A stretch of DNA of 64,000 nt. Origin: Acetatifactor sp. (GTDB lineage: Bacteria > Bacillota > Clostridia > Lachnospirales > Lachnospiraceae). Below, in pieces: positions 43,469 to 51,786 of this stretch (position 1 is the first letter of the stretch; every line of letters begins with the position of its first letter). The DNA lies in assembly GCA_016293615.1 (NCBI GenBank), contig JAEDDX010000005.1, forward strand, positions 1-64,000, written 5' to 3'. Position numbers and translations under genes: made by a program. The notes under the pieces were generated by a model. It ran no database searches, was not told where the DNA came from, and worked only from the letters and a program-made list of their open reading frames with translations.

Positions 43469-45880
43469 ATGGCAGTACCGTATAACCACCACGAGGTGGA
43501 GACAAAATGGCAGGCTGTATGGGATGATGAGAAGGCTTTTCGGACTTCCGATGATTATTCCAAGCCGAAGTATTATGCATTGGTTGAATTCCCTTATCCT
43601 TCCGGACAGGGACTTCATGTAGGTCATCCCAGACCTTACACCGCGCTGGACATTGTTGCCAGAAAGAGAAGAATGCAGGGCTACAATGTACTGTATCCCA
43701 TGGGATGGGACGCTTTCGGCCTCCCTACCGAGAATTATGCAATCAAAAATCATATCCATCCCAAGATGGTGACGAAGAACAATGTGGCGCGTTTCAAGAA
43801 CCAGCTGCATTCCCTCGGATACTCCTTTGACTGGGACAGAGAGATCAACACCACGGATGTCGAGTATTATCACTGGACACAGTGGATTTTCCTGAAACTC
43901 TTCAATGCCGGCCTCGCCTACAAGAGTGAGATGCCGATCAACTGGTGTACCTCCTGTAAGGTTGGTCTTGCAAATGAGGAGGTTGTCAACGGCGTCTGCG
44001 AAAGATGTGGCGCTGAGGTTGTCCGTAAGGTAAAGAGTCAGTGGATGTTAAAGATTACCGAGTATGCGGATAAGCTGATCGAGGGACTTGACAGCGTTGA
44101 TTATATTGAGCGCGTTAAGGTATCCCAGAAGAACTGGATCGGCAAGTCTACCGGTGCCGAGGTGGATTTTGCCCTGACCGGTAAGGAAGATAAGCTTCGC
44201 ATTTATACCACCAGACCGGATACCCTGTTTGGTGCTACCTATATGGTGATTTCGCCCGAGCATCCTCTCATTGAGAAATATAAGGCTGAGATCGCAAACT
44301 ATGACGCTTTGGTGGCATACAGAGAGCAGGCTGCCAAGAAGTCTGACTTTGAGCGTACAGAGCTTGTGAAGGATAAGACAGGTGTACAGATCGAGGGCTT
44401 AACCGCTACCAATCCTGTCAACGGCAAGGAGATTCCCATCTGGATCTCCGACTATGTACTGATGACTTACGGAACCGGTGCCATCATGGCAGTTCCCGCA
44501 CATGATGAAAGAGACTGGGATTTTGCAAAGAAGTACAACCTTCCCATCATTGAGGTTGTAGCAGGAAGCCCTGTCAGCGTACAGGAGCAGGTATTTACCG
44601 ATGTTGCAACCGGTACTCTGGTGAACTCCGAGTTCCTCAACGGTCTTTCTGTTGCGCAGGCAAAAGAAAAAATCATTGCTTTCCTCGAAGAGAAGGGCAT
44701 CGGCCACAGCAAGACCAACTTCAAGCTTCGTGACTGGGTATTCTCCAGACAGCGTTATTGGGGCGAACCCATTCCGATCATCCATTGTGAAAAGTGTGGT
44801 TATGTGCCCCTGAAGGAAGAGGAGCTTCCGTTGATGCTTCCTGAGGTAGAATCCTATGAGCCTACCGACAACGGTGAGTCACCTCTGGCAGCAATGGATT
44901 CCTGGGTGAATGTAACCTGTCCCTGCTGCGGCGGCGCGGCAAAGCGAGAGACCGATACCATGCCCCAGTGGGCCGGTTCCTCCTGGTATTTCCTTCGTTA
45001 TACCGATCCTCACAATGATAAGGAGCTTGCAAGCAAGGAAGCCTTAAAGTACTGGCTGCCCGTTGACTGGTACAACGGCGGTATGGAGCATACGACGCTT
45101 CACCTTCTGTATTCCAGATTCTGGCACAGATTCCTGTATGATGAAGGCGTTGTTCCCTGTCCCGAACCTTATCAGAAGAGAACCAGTCACGGCATGATTC
45201 TCGGCTCCAACGGTGAGAAAATGTCTAAGTCCAGGGGAAATGTGGTCAACCCGGATGATATCGTAAGAGACTATGGTGCAGATACCTTGAGAACCTATGA
45301 AATGTTCATCGGTGCATTTGACCTTGCTGCTTCCTGGAGTGAAGACGGCGTGAAGGGCTGCCGCAGATTCCTGGAAAGAGTATGGAAGCTGCAGGATATC
45401 TTGGTGGAAGGCGATTCCTACAGTGCGGATCTTGAGACCAAGATGCATCAGACCATCAAGAAGGTATCCTCTGACTTTGAAAACCTCAAGTACAATACCG
45501 CAATCGCTGCGATGATGTCTCTGATCAACGAATTCTATCGCAAAAATGCAGTTACCAAAGCAGAGTTTAAGACATTCCTGGCTCTGTTGAATCCTGTGGC
45601 ACCTCATATCACAGAGGAGCTGTGGCAGGCAGCCGGTTTCGAGGGAAGAGTATATCAGACCTGCTGGCCTGAGTACGAGGAAGCCAAGACTGTGGAAAAC
45701 ACGGTTGAGATCGCTATCCAGGTGAACGGTAAGATGAAGATGACCATTTCCGTTGCGAAGGATATCGAGAAGGAGGCAGCGATCGCTGCCGCAAAGGAGG
45801 CTCTCGGCGACAAGCTTTCCGGCAATGTCGTAAAGGAGATCTATGTACCCGGGCGTATCGTAAATATTGTAGTAAAATAA
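43469..45880 (+). CDS. leuS: Leucyl-tRNA synthetase
   Basis: 803 aa. The class I HIGH signature appears as HVGHPRPYT (about residues 48-56) and the KMSKS loop as EKMSKSRGN (about 583-591). A CP1 editing domain lies between them. A zinc-binding region (CEKCG and CPCCGG) sits before the KMSKS loop. GGAGGAATT precedes ATG 43469. Confidence 0.98.
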   Translation: MAVPYNHHEVETKWQAVWDDEKAFRTSDDYSKPKYYALVEFPYPSGQGLHVGHPRPYTALDIVARKRRMQGYNVLYPMGWDAFGLPTENYAIKNHIHPKMVTKNNVARFKNQLHSLGYSFDWDREINTTDVEYYHWTQWIFLKLFNAGLAYKSEMPINWCTSCKVGLANEEVVNGVCERCGAEVVRKVKSQWMLKITEYADKLIEGLDSVDYIERVKVSQKNWIGKSTGAEVDFALTGKEDKLRIYTTRPDTLFGATYMVISPEHPLIEKYKAEIANYDALVAYREQAAKKSDFERTELVKDKTGVQIEGLTATNPVNGKEIPIWISDYVLMTYGTGAIMAVPAHDERDWDFAKKYNLPIIEVVAGSPVSVQEQVFTDVATGTLVNSEFLNGLSVAQAKEKIIAFLEEKGIGHSKTNFKLRDWVFSRQRYWGEPIPIIHCEKCGYVPLKEEELPLMLPEVESYEPTDNGESPLAAMDSWVNVTCPCCGGAAKRETDTMPQWAGSSWYFLRYTDPHNDKELASKEALKYWLPVDWYNGGMEHTTLHLLYSRFWHRFLYDEGVVPCPEPYQKRTSHGMILGSNGEKMSKSRGNVVNPDDIVRDYGADTLRTYEMFIGAFDLAASWSEDGVKGCRRFLERVWKLQDILVEGDSYSADLETKMHQTIKKVSSDFENLKYNTAIAAMMSLINEFYRKNAVTKAEFKTFLALLNPVAPHITEELWQAAGFEGRVYQTCWPEYEEAKTVENTVEIAIQVNGKMKMTISVAKDIEKEAAIAAAKEALGDKLSGNVVKEIYVPGRIVNIVVK

Positions 45881-45891
45881 ACTGACAAACA

Positions 45892-45925
45892 AAGAAGGCA
45901 TGTGACCGACACATGCCTTCTTTTA
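45892..45925 (+). terminator. Rho-independent terminator after leuS
   Basis: Thirteen-pair stem AAGAAGGCATGTG/CACATGCCTTCTT with a five-base loop. It may work in both directions, also ending the minus-strand unit. Confidence 0.85.
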
Positions 45926-45946
45926 TGTTACCCGGAATCAGGTTCC

Positions 45947-46234
45947 TTAGTCCGCTGAAGTGTTCGTTCGTGTTTTCTTCAGCAGCCGGTCGATTTTCTC
46001 GCATTCCTCATCGGTGCTGTGCTTTTTGATGGCTGCGAAGGCTGCCTGCATTTCATCCGGCGTGAAGGTAAGGTGTTCTTCCCTGGCTTTTTTCAGCAGA
46101 GGGATCAGGTAGGCGGACAGCTGCTTTTGGTTCTTGCCCTGTCCCTGTCGGAAGACTTCTCCCAGAAATTCCAGCTTTTTCTTAGGTATGTGTTCCACAA
46201 GCGGATCACTCATCCAGTCAGGTTGATTCGACAT
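45947..46234 (-). CDS. Small conserved protein of unknown function
   Basis: 95 aa, soluble, Lys/Glu-rich. A short N-terminus (MSNQPDWMSDPLVEHIP) precedes a helical part with FTPDEMQAAFAAI. I recall similar small proteins from other Lachnospiraceae, none with a known role. ATG 46234 has AAAGGAG 5 bp upstream. It starts two bases after the stop of the upstream gene, so the two are probably translationally coupled. Confidence 0.75.
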   Translation of the reverse strand: MSNQPDWMSDPLVEHIPKKKLEFLGEVFRQGQGKNQKQLSAYLIPLLKKAREEHLTFTPDEMQAAFAAIKKHSTDEECEKIDRLLKKTRTNTSAD

Positions 46235-46236
46235 TG

Positions 46237-46722
46237 TCACTCCTTTCGAAACAGATCAAAAATGGCTGAAATATCCTGACCGGACATTCCGGACATACCG
46301 GACAGGATATCCATCGGATTGTTGTCTCCACCCTGAAAACCTTCCGGAAACAGTTCTTTTAGCAGATTGATCATATCGAACGCTTCCTTCATCCGGGACA
46401 TCATCTGCAGCATTTCCTGTATCCGGCGGATTTCACGGCTTTCGGCGGAATTGCTGTAAGGGATGAGCTCGTTCAGAAAATCAATGAATTCTTCTCCGCT
46501 TTGGTTGTCCCGAAACCGGAAAGAGGAGCATTGAAAACAGTTTTTACAAGCCGGGGAGGAGAGGGATTGTGTATAGGAAAGCTCCATACATTTGATAACA
46601 AGGGCAAATGTATTCAGATAGGAAACGGGAAGTGCGGAGCACATGATTTTGAGCATTCGAATTCTGTCTGTTGTAAAATAAGAATCAAATGCTTTGATTG
46701 TATTCTGCCCTGTCTCGTCCAT
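46237..46722 (-). CDS. Uncharacterised protein with CxxCxxC motif
   Basis: 161 aa. A predicted helical N-terminal half (TTDRIRMLKIMCSALPVSYL) is followed by CKNCFQC, a possible metal site, at about residues 70-76. The C-terminal half is helical and Met-rich, ending GMSGMSGQDISAIFDLFRKE. ATG 46722 follows AAAGGA. No known family was recognised. First gene of a two-gene unit with the 95-aa protein. Confidence 0.72.
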   Translation of the reverse strand: MDETGQNTIKAFDSYFTTDRIRMLKIMCSALPVSYLNTFALVIKCMELSYTQSLSSPACKNCFQCSSFRFRDNQSGEEFIDFLNELIPYSNSAESREIRRIQEMLQMMSRMKEAFDMINLLKELFPEGFQGGDNNPMDILSGMSGMSGQDISAIFDLFRKE

Positions 46723-46835
46723 ATCTGTGTTCCTTTCACCGTATGTATAATGCATCCTATGTTTGCTTTTCCATACTTATTCCAAGACTTCATTCATCTG
46801 CTGTTTTAAGCCCCGGGCGTTGGAGCTTTTCCTTC

Positions 46836-46864
46836 AAAAATCAGGCTCCCCGGGGGAGCCTGAT
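46836..46864 (-). terminator. Terminator of the Cys-rich protein gene (minus strand)
   Basis: On the minus strand, an eleven- to twelve-pair GC-rich stem is followed by TTTTT. Confidence 0.85.
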
Positions 46865-46884
46865 CCTGAGAGGATATGATCCGC

Positions 46885-47157
46885 TTAGTCGCAGCAGCTG
46901 TTGCAGCCGAAACCGTTACCGCAGAAGCAGGAAATCAGAAGGATCCAGATTAAGATGCTGCAGGAATTATTTCCGCCGCCCATAGATCCGAAGCTTCCGC
47001 AGCCACAGCCGTTATCGCAGCCATTGCCGTTGCACAGGAAGAGCAGAAGGATGATCCAAATACAGCTGTTGCCTCCGCATCCGCAATTGTTGTGGTTGTT
47101 GCCGGAACGTCCGCAGGTATCGTTGCAGCCGCAGTTCGTAGCAGTTAAGTCGCTCAT
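46885..47157 (-). CDS. Cys/Gly/Asn-rich small protein with an internal duplication
   Basis: 90 aa with 16 cysteines. Two similar units each hold a Gly/Asn-rich start, a Cys, a hydrophobic helix (IWIILLLFL and ILIWILLIS), then Cys-rich NGNGC or GNGFGC. GGAGG lies 8 bp before ATG 47157. The composition recalls small structural or spore-coat proteins cross-linked through disulphides, but the hydrophobic segments could also insert in membranes. A sigma-K-like promoter precedes it. Exact function unknown. Confidence 0.75.
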   Translation of the reverse strand: MSDLTATNCGCNDTCGRSGNNHNNCGCGGNSCIWIILLLFLCNGNGCDNGCGCGSFGSMGGGNNSCSILIWILLISCFCGNGFGCNSCCD

Positions 47158-47187
47158 GTTGAGTGCCTCCAATGAATTATTATGGTG

Positions 47188-47215
47188 TATAGTATGTTGA
47201 TATGCCTGTCAATGT
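47188..47215 (-). promoter_or_regulatory. Sigma-K-like promoter for the Cys-rich gene (minus strand)
   Basis: On the minus strand, AC (47215-47214) is 17 bp from CATACTATA (47196-47188), fitting the mother-cell pattern AC-N16/17-CATANNNTA. The start would lie about 20 nt before the ATG. A TTGACA also lies nearby but at poor spacing. Confidence 0.45.
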
Positions 47216-47228
47216 TTCCGCGCAGATC

Positions 47229-47295
47229 AAAACTTTTCGAACAAAACTTTTAATCAAAACCTTTCTGCAAAACCCTTCCGTCAAAACTTTTCAAT
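47229..47295 (+). repeat. Five 13/14-bp direct repeats before the subtilisin gene
   Basis: Five imperfect copies of AAAACTTTTCNATC start at 47229, 47243, 47256, 47269 and 47283 (spacing 14, 13, 13, 14). They lie between the divergent promoter region and the protease ribosome binding site. Confidence 0.8.
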
Positions 47296-47351
47296 CAACA
47301 CGGAGAGCTTCGGCATATGATAAAGAAGGAGAAAGGAAGGAGGGAGAAAGC

Positions 47352-48281
47352 ATGCAGAGAGTAAGGCGTCAGCTTGACCTGCCGGGACGGAGGGAAGAGA
47401 CGGCAGGTGCATTCGTCACGGTCGCAGTTTTGGATTCGGGGGCTGAGCTTCATCCGGATCTGGCTCAAAGAATGATTGTATTTCGGGATTTCGTGAACGG
47501 AGAGCACTTCTATTATGATGACAACGGTCACGGGACCCACATCTGCGGTATCATCTGCGGAAGCGGAGAGATGTCAGGCGGACGCTTTCGCGGAGTCGCG
47601 CCCAATGCAAGACTTGCAGTGGGGAAGGTATTGGATGAACGGGGGAACGGTGATCTGGCCCATATGATAGAGGGACTGAACTGGGTCCTGTCCATAAAGG
47701 ATGTTTTGAACATCAGAATCTTAAACATGTCGGTCGGAGTCGCCAGCGGCAGTGATTCCAGCCGGATCTGCGAGCTGCATGCAGCGCTGAAGGCGATCTG
47801 GGACAGCGGGATTTTGATCGTGACCTCAGCCGGAAACCGCGGACCCGGAGAGAATACAATCTCTGATATCAGCGGTAAGTCCGGGTGTATGGTAGTCGGC
47901 TGCTACGATGCCGAGTATTATAGATGGGACCCCATGCGGTGTGAGACCTATTCCGGATGCGGAAGCTTACGGGATGCGGAGCGCAAGCCGGACATCGTAG
48001 CGCCCGGCACCAAGATCATTTCCTGCAATGCAGCCTGCCGACAGACCGTAAAAGGAAACAGAAGCCGCGCTTATTGTGCGAAGAGCGGAACCTCCATGGC
48101 GACTGCCATCTGCAGCGGGGCCGCCGCACTGACACTGGGAAAATATCCGCACCTTACCAACACAAAACTAAAGCAAAGGTTCCATCTGACTGCACGGGAT
48201 GTGGGACTTCCGTGGAACAGACAGGGATATGGAATGATAAATGTGAGAGGACTTTTGGATTCTTTTTCGGAAAAGGATTGA
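47352..48281 (+). CDS. S8 family (subtilisin-like) serine peptidase, intracellular type
   Basis: 309 aa. The catalytic triad motifs are all present: Asp in VAVLDSGAELHPDL, His in DNGHGTHICG and Ser in SGTSMATA. There is no signal peptide and no long propeptide, so it resembles cytoplasmic subtilisins such as AprX/ISP. GGAAGGAGGGAG precedes ATG 47352; a 50-residue in-frame extension from 47202 crosses the direct repeats and is rejected. It is divergent from the Cys-rich protein gene. Confidence 0.9.
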   Translation: MQRVRRQLDLPGRREETAGAFVTVAVLDSGAELHPDLAQRMIVFRDFVNGEHFYYDDNGHGTHICGIICGSGEMSGGRFRGVAPNARLAVGKVLDERGNGDLAHMIEGLNWVLSIKDVLNIRILNMSVGVASGSDSSRICELHAALKAIWDSGILIVTSAGNRGPGENTISDISGKSGCMVVGCYDAEYYRWDPMRCETYSGCGSLRDAERKPDIVAPGTKIISCNAACRQTVKGNRSRAYCAKSGTSMATAICSGAAALTLGKYPHLTNTKLKQRFHLTARDVGLPWNRQGYGMINVRGLLDSFSEKD

Positions 48282-48306
48282 CACGCCTCGTATTATTGTA
48301 TACAAT
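48278..48306 (+). promoter_or_regulatory. Promoter with overlapping GntR-type operator
   Basis: TTGACA (48278-48283), 17 bp, TACAAT (48301-48306). The -10 box is the right half of a perfect 12-bp palindrome ATTGTATACAAT (48295-48306), the form bound by many FadR-type GntR regulators. A further half-site ATACAAT lies at about 48317-48323. Confidence 0.75.
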
Positions 48307-48341
48307 TATTCGAGACATACAATATAGGAGGCATAACAGCC

Positions 48342-49760
48342 ATGAACGATATGAGAGATAATGATCTGTTTCAGAATCGTCCGATCTCAATGAATGCAAA
48401 AAACAACCTGCTTGAAATCGAAGAGCATATGTATATCCTGGATGATGTGGAGAAGCCAAATGTATTCCGAAATATGTTTCCTTATTCCGAGATACCCAAG
48501 ATTCCCTTCAATGACAGAATCGTTCCACACAATATGCCAAAGGATATCTGGATTACAGATACTACATTTCGTGACGGTCAGCAGTCCCGTGCACCGTATA
48601 CCACAGAGCAGATTGTTACGATCTATGACTATCTGCACAAACTGGGCGGACCAAACGGCATGATTCGTGCGAGTGAATTCTTCCTTTACAGCAAGAAAGA
48701 CAGAGATGCGGTATATAAATGTATGGAAAGAGGTTACAAGTTTCCCGAGGTAACCAGCTGGATCCGCGCAAGCAAGGAGGACTTCAAGCTTGTAAAGGAA
48801 ATTGGTATGAAGGAGACCGGTATCCTGGTAAGCTGCTCCGACTATCATATTTTCCTGAAGCTGAAAATGACAAGAAGACAGGCAATGGACCATTATCTCA
48901 GTGTCATCAGAGACTGTCTGGAGGAGGGAATCAGTCCCCGCTGTCACCTGGAGGATATTACAAGAGCAGATATTTACGGATATGTCGTACCTTTCTGCCT
49001 GGAACTTATGAAGCTGATGAAGGAATATAATATTCCGATCAAGGTACGTGCCTGTGATACCATGGGCTACGGGGTCAACTATCCCGGCGCCGTGATTCCC
49101 AGAAGTGTACAGGGCATCATCTATGCGATTCATACCCACGCCGGAGTACCACACGAGCTGATCGAGTGGCACGGACACAATGATTTCTACAAGGCTGTGT
49201 CGAACTCCACCACTGCATGGCTGTATGGCTGTTCCGGCATCAATACTTCCCTGTTCGGAATCGGGGAGAGAACCGGCAACACACCCCTGGAGGCTATGGT
49301 ATTTGAATATGCGCAGCTCAAGGGCGACTTAAACGGTATGGACACAACGGTCATCACGGAACTCGCTGAGTATTATGAGAAGGAGATCGGATATCAGATC
49401 CCTCCCAGAACACCGTTCGTCGGTAAGAACTTCAATGTGACCAGAGCGGGGATTCATGCGGACGGACTTTTGAAAAACGAAGAGATCTATAATATTTTTG
49501 ATACCGAGAAGTTCTTAAAGAGACCCGTATTGTGCGCTATTTCGAACACCTCGGGACTGGCGGGAATCGCTCACTGGATCAATACATACTTCAAGCTCCG
49601 TGATGAGAAGCAGGTCGACAAGAATTCCGAGCTTGTCAGGGAGATTAAGAAGTGGGTCGATGAGGAATATGCAGGCGGCCGTGTCACTGTGATGACCGAT
49701 GAGGAGATCATCGCCTGCCTGAACCGTGTATGTCTGGAGAAGAACATTACACTGGGTTAA
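48342..49760 (+). CDS. Re-citrate synthase candidate (isopropylmalate/homocitrate synthase superfamily)
   Basis: 472 aa. The HMGL-like signatures are ITDTTFRDGQQSRAPYT (about 71-87) with the metal-binding Asp, and the late HGHNDFYKAVSNSTTAW and GIGERTGNTPLEA. A roughly 60-residue N-terminal extension precedes the barrel. The family includes LeuA, homocitrate synthase, and the Re-type citrate synthase described in Clostridium kluyveri (about 450 aa). No leucine genes adjoin it; isocitrate dehydrogenase is two genes downstream, which favours citrate synthesis. AGGAGG lies 10 bp before the start. Confidence 0.75.
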   Translation: MNDMRDNDLFQNRPISMNAKNNLLEIEEHMYILDDVEKPNVFRNMFPYSEIPKIPFNDRIVPHNMPKDIWITDTTFRDGQQSRAPYTTEQIVTIYDYLHKLGGPNGMIRASEFFLYSKKDRDAVYKCMERGYKFPEVTSWIRASKEDFKLVKEIGMKETGILVSCSDYHIFLKLKMTRRQAMDHYLSVIRDCLEEGISPRCHLEDITRADIYGYVVPFCLELMKLMKEYNIPIKVRACDTMGYGVNYPGAVIPRSVQGIIYAIHTHAGVPHELIEWHGHNDFYKAVSNSTTAWLYGCSGINTSLFGIGERTGNTPLEAMVFEYAQLKGDLNGMDTTVITELAEYYEKEIGYQIPPRTPFVGKNFNVTRAGIHADGLLKNEEIYNIFDTEKFLKRPVLCAISNTSGLAGIAHWINTYFKLRDEKQVDKNSELVREIKKWVDEEYAGGRVTVMTDEEIIACLNRVCLEKNITLG

Positions 49761-49783
49761 GCATTCATTGAAATGGAGTCAAC

Positions 49784-50491
49784 ATGAGCAGTTATGATGT
49801 AAAGCAGGAGGTTACGGACAAGTATTCCCTGCGAGGAAGGGTTTTTCATAAGCTTCGCGAAGATATTCTGAGCGGAAAATATGAAGACCACGAAGAATTG
49901 AAGGAAGTTGCAATCGGCGAGGAGCTCGGTGTCAGCAGAACCCCGGTCCGCGAAGCATTCAGACAGCTGGAGCTGGAGGGTCTGATTCAGATCATACCCA
50001 ACAAGGGAGCCTATGTCACAGGCATTACCGAGAAGGATGTCAAGGACATCTATATCATCCGCTCCATGCTGGAGGGACTGTGTGCAAGATGGGCGACCGA
50101 GCATATCAGACCGGAGCAGCTGGATGAGATGGAAGAGAATGTGTACCTCGCGGAATTTCATGCGAACAAAGGTCATCTGGAGCAGCTTGCCGCGCTGGAC
50201 AACCGATTCCATGACATTATGTACGAGGCTTGCAACAGCAAGATTCTGGAGCATCAGCTGAAGGATTTTCATCAGTATGTACTGCGCGTGCGCAAGAAGA
50301 CACTGAACAATGCGAACAGAGGTCCCAAGTCAAACGCTGAGCATAAGAAAATTCTGGAAGCAATCAAGGCGCATGACGGTGAGCTCGCGGAGAAGCTTGC
50401 GCATCAGCACATGATAAACGCTTACGAAAATATGGTAAAAAACGGCTTACATGAAGCCTATGAAAGGGAAAAAAACTATGGACAAAATTAA
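49784..50491 (+). CDS. GntR/FadR family regulator with FCD domain
   Basis: 235 aa. The winged HTH (about 20-85) contains EELGVSRTPVREAFRQLELE. The FCD domain follows, with metal-ligand candidates in LDNRFHDIMYE and in HKKILEAI and HQHM. FCD regulators usually sense organic acids, which fits control of the citrate branch around it. The likely operator is the palindrome at 48295-48306. It overlaps icd by 14 bp. Confidence 0.92.
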   Translation: MSSYDVKQEVTDKYSLRGRVFHKLREDILSGKYEDHEELKEVAIGEELGVSRTPVREAFRQLELEGLIQIIPNKGAYVTGITEKDVKDIYIIRSMLEGLCARWATEHIRPEQLDEMEENVYLAEFHANKGHLEQLAALDNRFHDIMYEACNSKILEHQLKDFHQYVLRVRKKTLNNANRGPKSNAEHKKILEAIKAHDGELAEKLAHQHMINAYENMVKNGLHEAYEREKNYGQN

Positions 50492-51686
50492 AATGACAAC
50501 CCCTCTTGTAGAGATGGACGGAGATGAGATGACCAGAATCCTCTGGCAGATGATCAAGGATGAGCTGATTCTTCCTTTTGTGGATCTGAAGACAGAGTAT
50601 TACGATCTCGGTCTGGAGAATAGAAATGCAACCGACGACCAGGTAACCGTAGATTCCGCAAATGCAACCCTCAAGTACGGCGTTGCAGTCAAGTGCGCAA
50701 CCATCACCCCCAACGGCGCCCGTATGAAGGAGTATGACCTGAAGGAAATGTGGAAGAGCCCCAACGGAACCATCCGTGCCATTCTTGACGGTACGGTATT
50801 CCGCGCACCCATCCTCGTAAACGGTATTGTTCCTTATGTCAAGAACTGGACCAAGCCCATAACCATTGCGCGTCATGCCTATGGTGATGTCTATAAAAAC
50901 ACCGAGATCAAGGTTCCCGGCGCCGGCAAGGCAGAACTCGTGTTTACCGCTGAGGACGGAACCGAGATCAGAGAGACCATCCACAATTTCAACGGAGCAG
51001 GTATCATTCAGGGTATTCACAATACAGAAAAGTCCATCTCCAGCTTTGCAAGAGCCTGCTTCTCCTATGCAGTGGATACGAAGCAGGACCTCTGGTTCTC
51101 CACCAAGGATACCATCTCCAAGAAGTATGACCACACCTTTAAGGATATTTTCCAGGAGATCTACGACAACGAGTACAAGGAGAAATTCGAAGAACTCGGC
51201 ATTGAGTACTTCTACACCCTGATCGATGATGCGGTGGCCCGCGTCATTCGCTCCGAGGGAGGCTTTATCTGGGCTTGTAAGAACTACGACGGCGATGTTA
51301 TGAGTGACATGGTAGCGACCGCTTACGGTGACCTTTCCATGATGACTTCCGTGCTGGTTTCTCCAAGCGGTGTGTACGAGTACGAGGCAGCTCACGGAAC
51401 CGTTCAGCGTCATTACTATAAGCACCTGAAGGGAGAAGAGACCTCCACCAACTCCATCGCAACCATCTTTGCTTGGACCGGCGCGCTGAATAAGAGAGGC
51501 GAGCTTGATGGAAATGCAGAGCTCTCCGAGTTTGCTAAAAAGCTTGAGAAAGCCTGCATCAAGACCGTGGAAGACGGTAAGATGACCAAGAGTCTGTCCC
51601 TGATTTCTACCTGTGAGAACCCTGTCATTCTGAACAGCCTTGATTTTATCAAAGCGATCAGAAATACACTGGAGGAGCTTCTGTAA
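50478..51686 (+). CDS. icd: NADP-dependent isocitrate dehydrogenase (homodimeric type)
   Basis: 402 aa, length and start (PLVEMDGDEMTRILWQMIK) of the eukaryote-like type II enzyme. ATPNG-like CATITPNGARM and YEYEAAHGTVQRHY are substrate and cofactor regions. It makes 2-oxoglutarate from isocitrate, presumably for glutamate synthesis. ATG 50478 follows GAAAGGGAAAA within the end of the gntR gene, so the three genes are one operon. No aconitase is in the window. Confidence 0.96.
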   Translation: MDKIKMTTPLVEMDGDEMTRILWQMIKDELILPFVDLKTEYYDLGLENRNATDDQVTVDSANATLKYGVAVKCATITPNGARMKEYDLKEMWKSPNGTIRAILDGTVFRAPILVNGIVPYVKNWTKPITIARHAYGDVYKNTEIKVPGAGKAELVFTAEDGTEIRETIHNFNGAGIIQGIHNTEKSISSFARACFSYAVDTKQDLWFSTKDTISKKYDHTFKDIFQEIYDNEYKEKFEELGIEYFYTLIDDAVARVIRSEGGFIWACKNYDGDVMSDMVATAYGDLSMMTSVLVSPSGVYEYEAAHGTVQRHYYKHLKGEETSTNSIATIFAWTGALNKRGELDGNAELSEFAKKLEKACIKTVEDGKMTKSLSLISTCENPVILNSLDFIKAIRNTLEELL

Positions 51687-51723
51687 AAAAGCGATCCGGG
51701 AGAGAGTTTTAAGGCAACTCGCA

Positions 51724-51760
51724 TTGACAGTTTTTTAACAATTTGTTAAAATGATAACAG
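51724..51760 (+). promoter_or_regulatory. rex promoter with overlapping Rex-like operator
   Basis: TTGACA (51724-51729), 17 bp, TAAAAT (51747-51752). TTGTTAA-AATG-ATAACAG at 51743-51760 matches the clostridial Rex pattern TTGTTAA-N4-TTAACAA at all seven positions of one arm and five of the other. It covers the -10 box. Confidence 0.65.
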
Positions 51761-51786
51761 GTAAAAGTCGGCGGGAGGCATAAGTC

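Noticed and set aside
47229..47295. Possible CRISPR array
   Set aside because: Repeat units are 13-14 bp with no spacers and no cas genes nearby. The same applies to 55747-55800.
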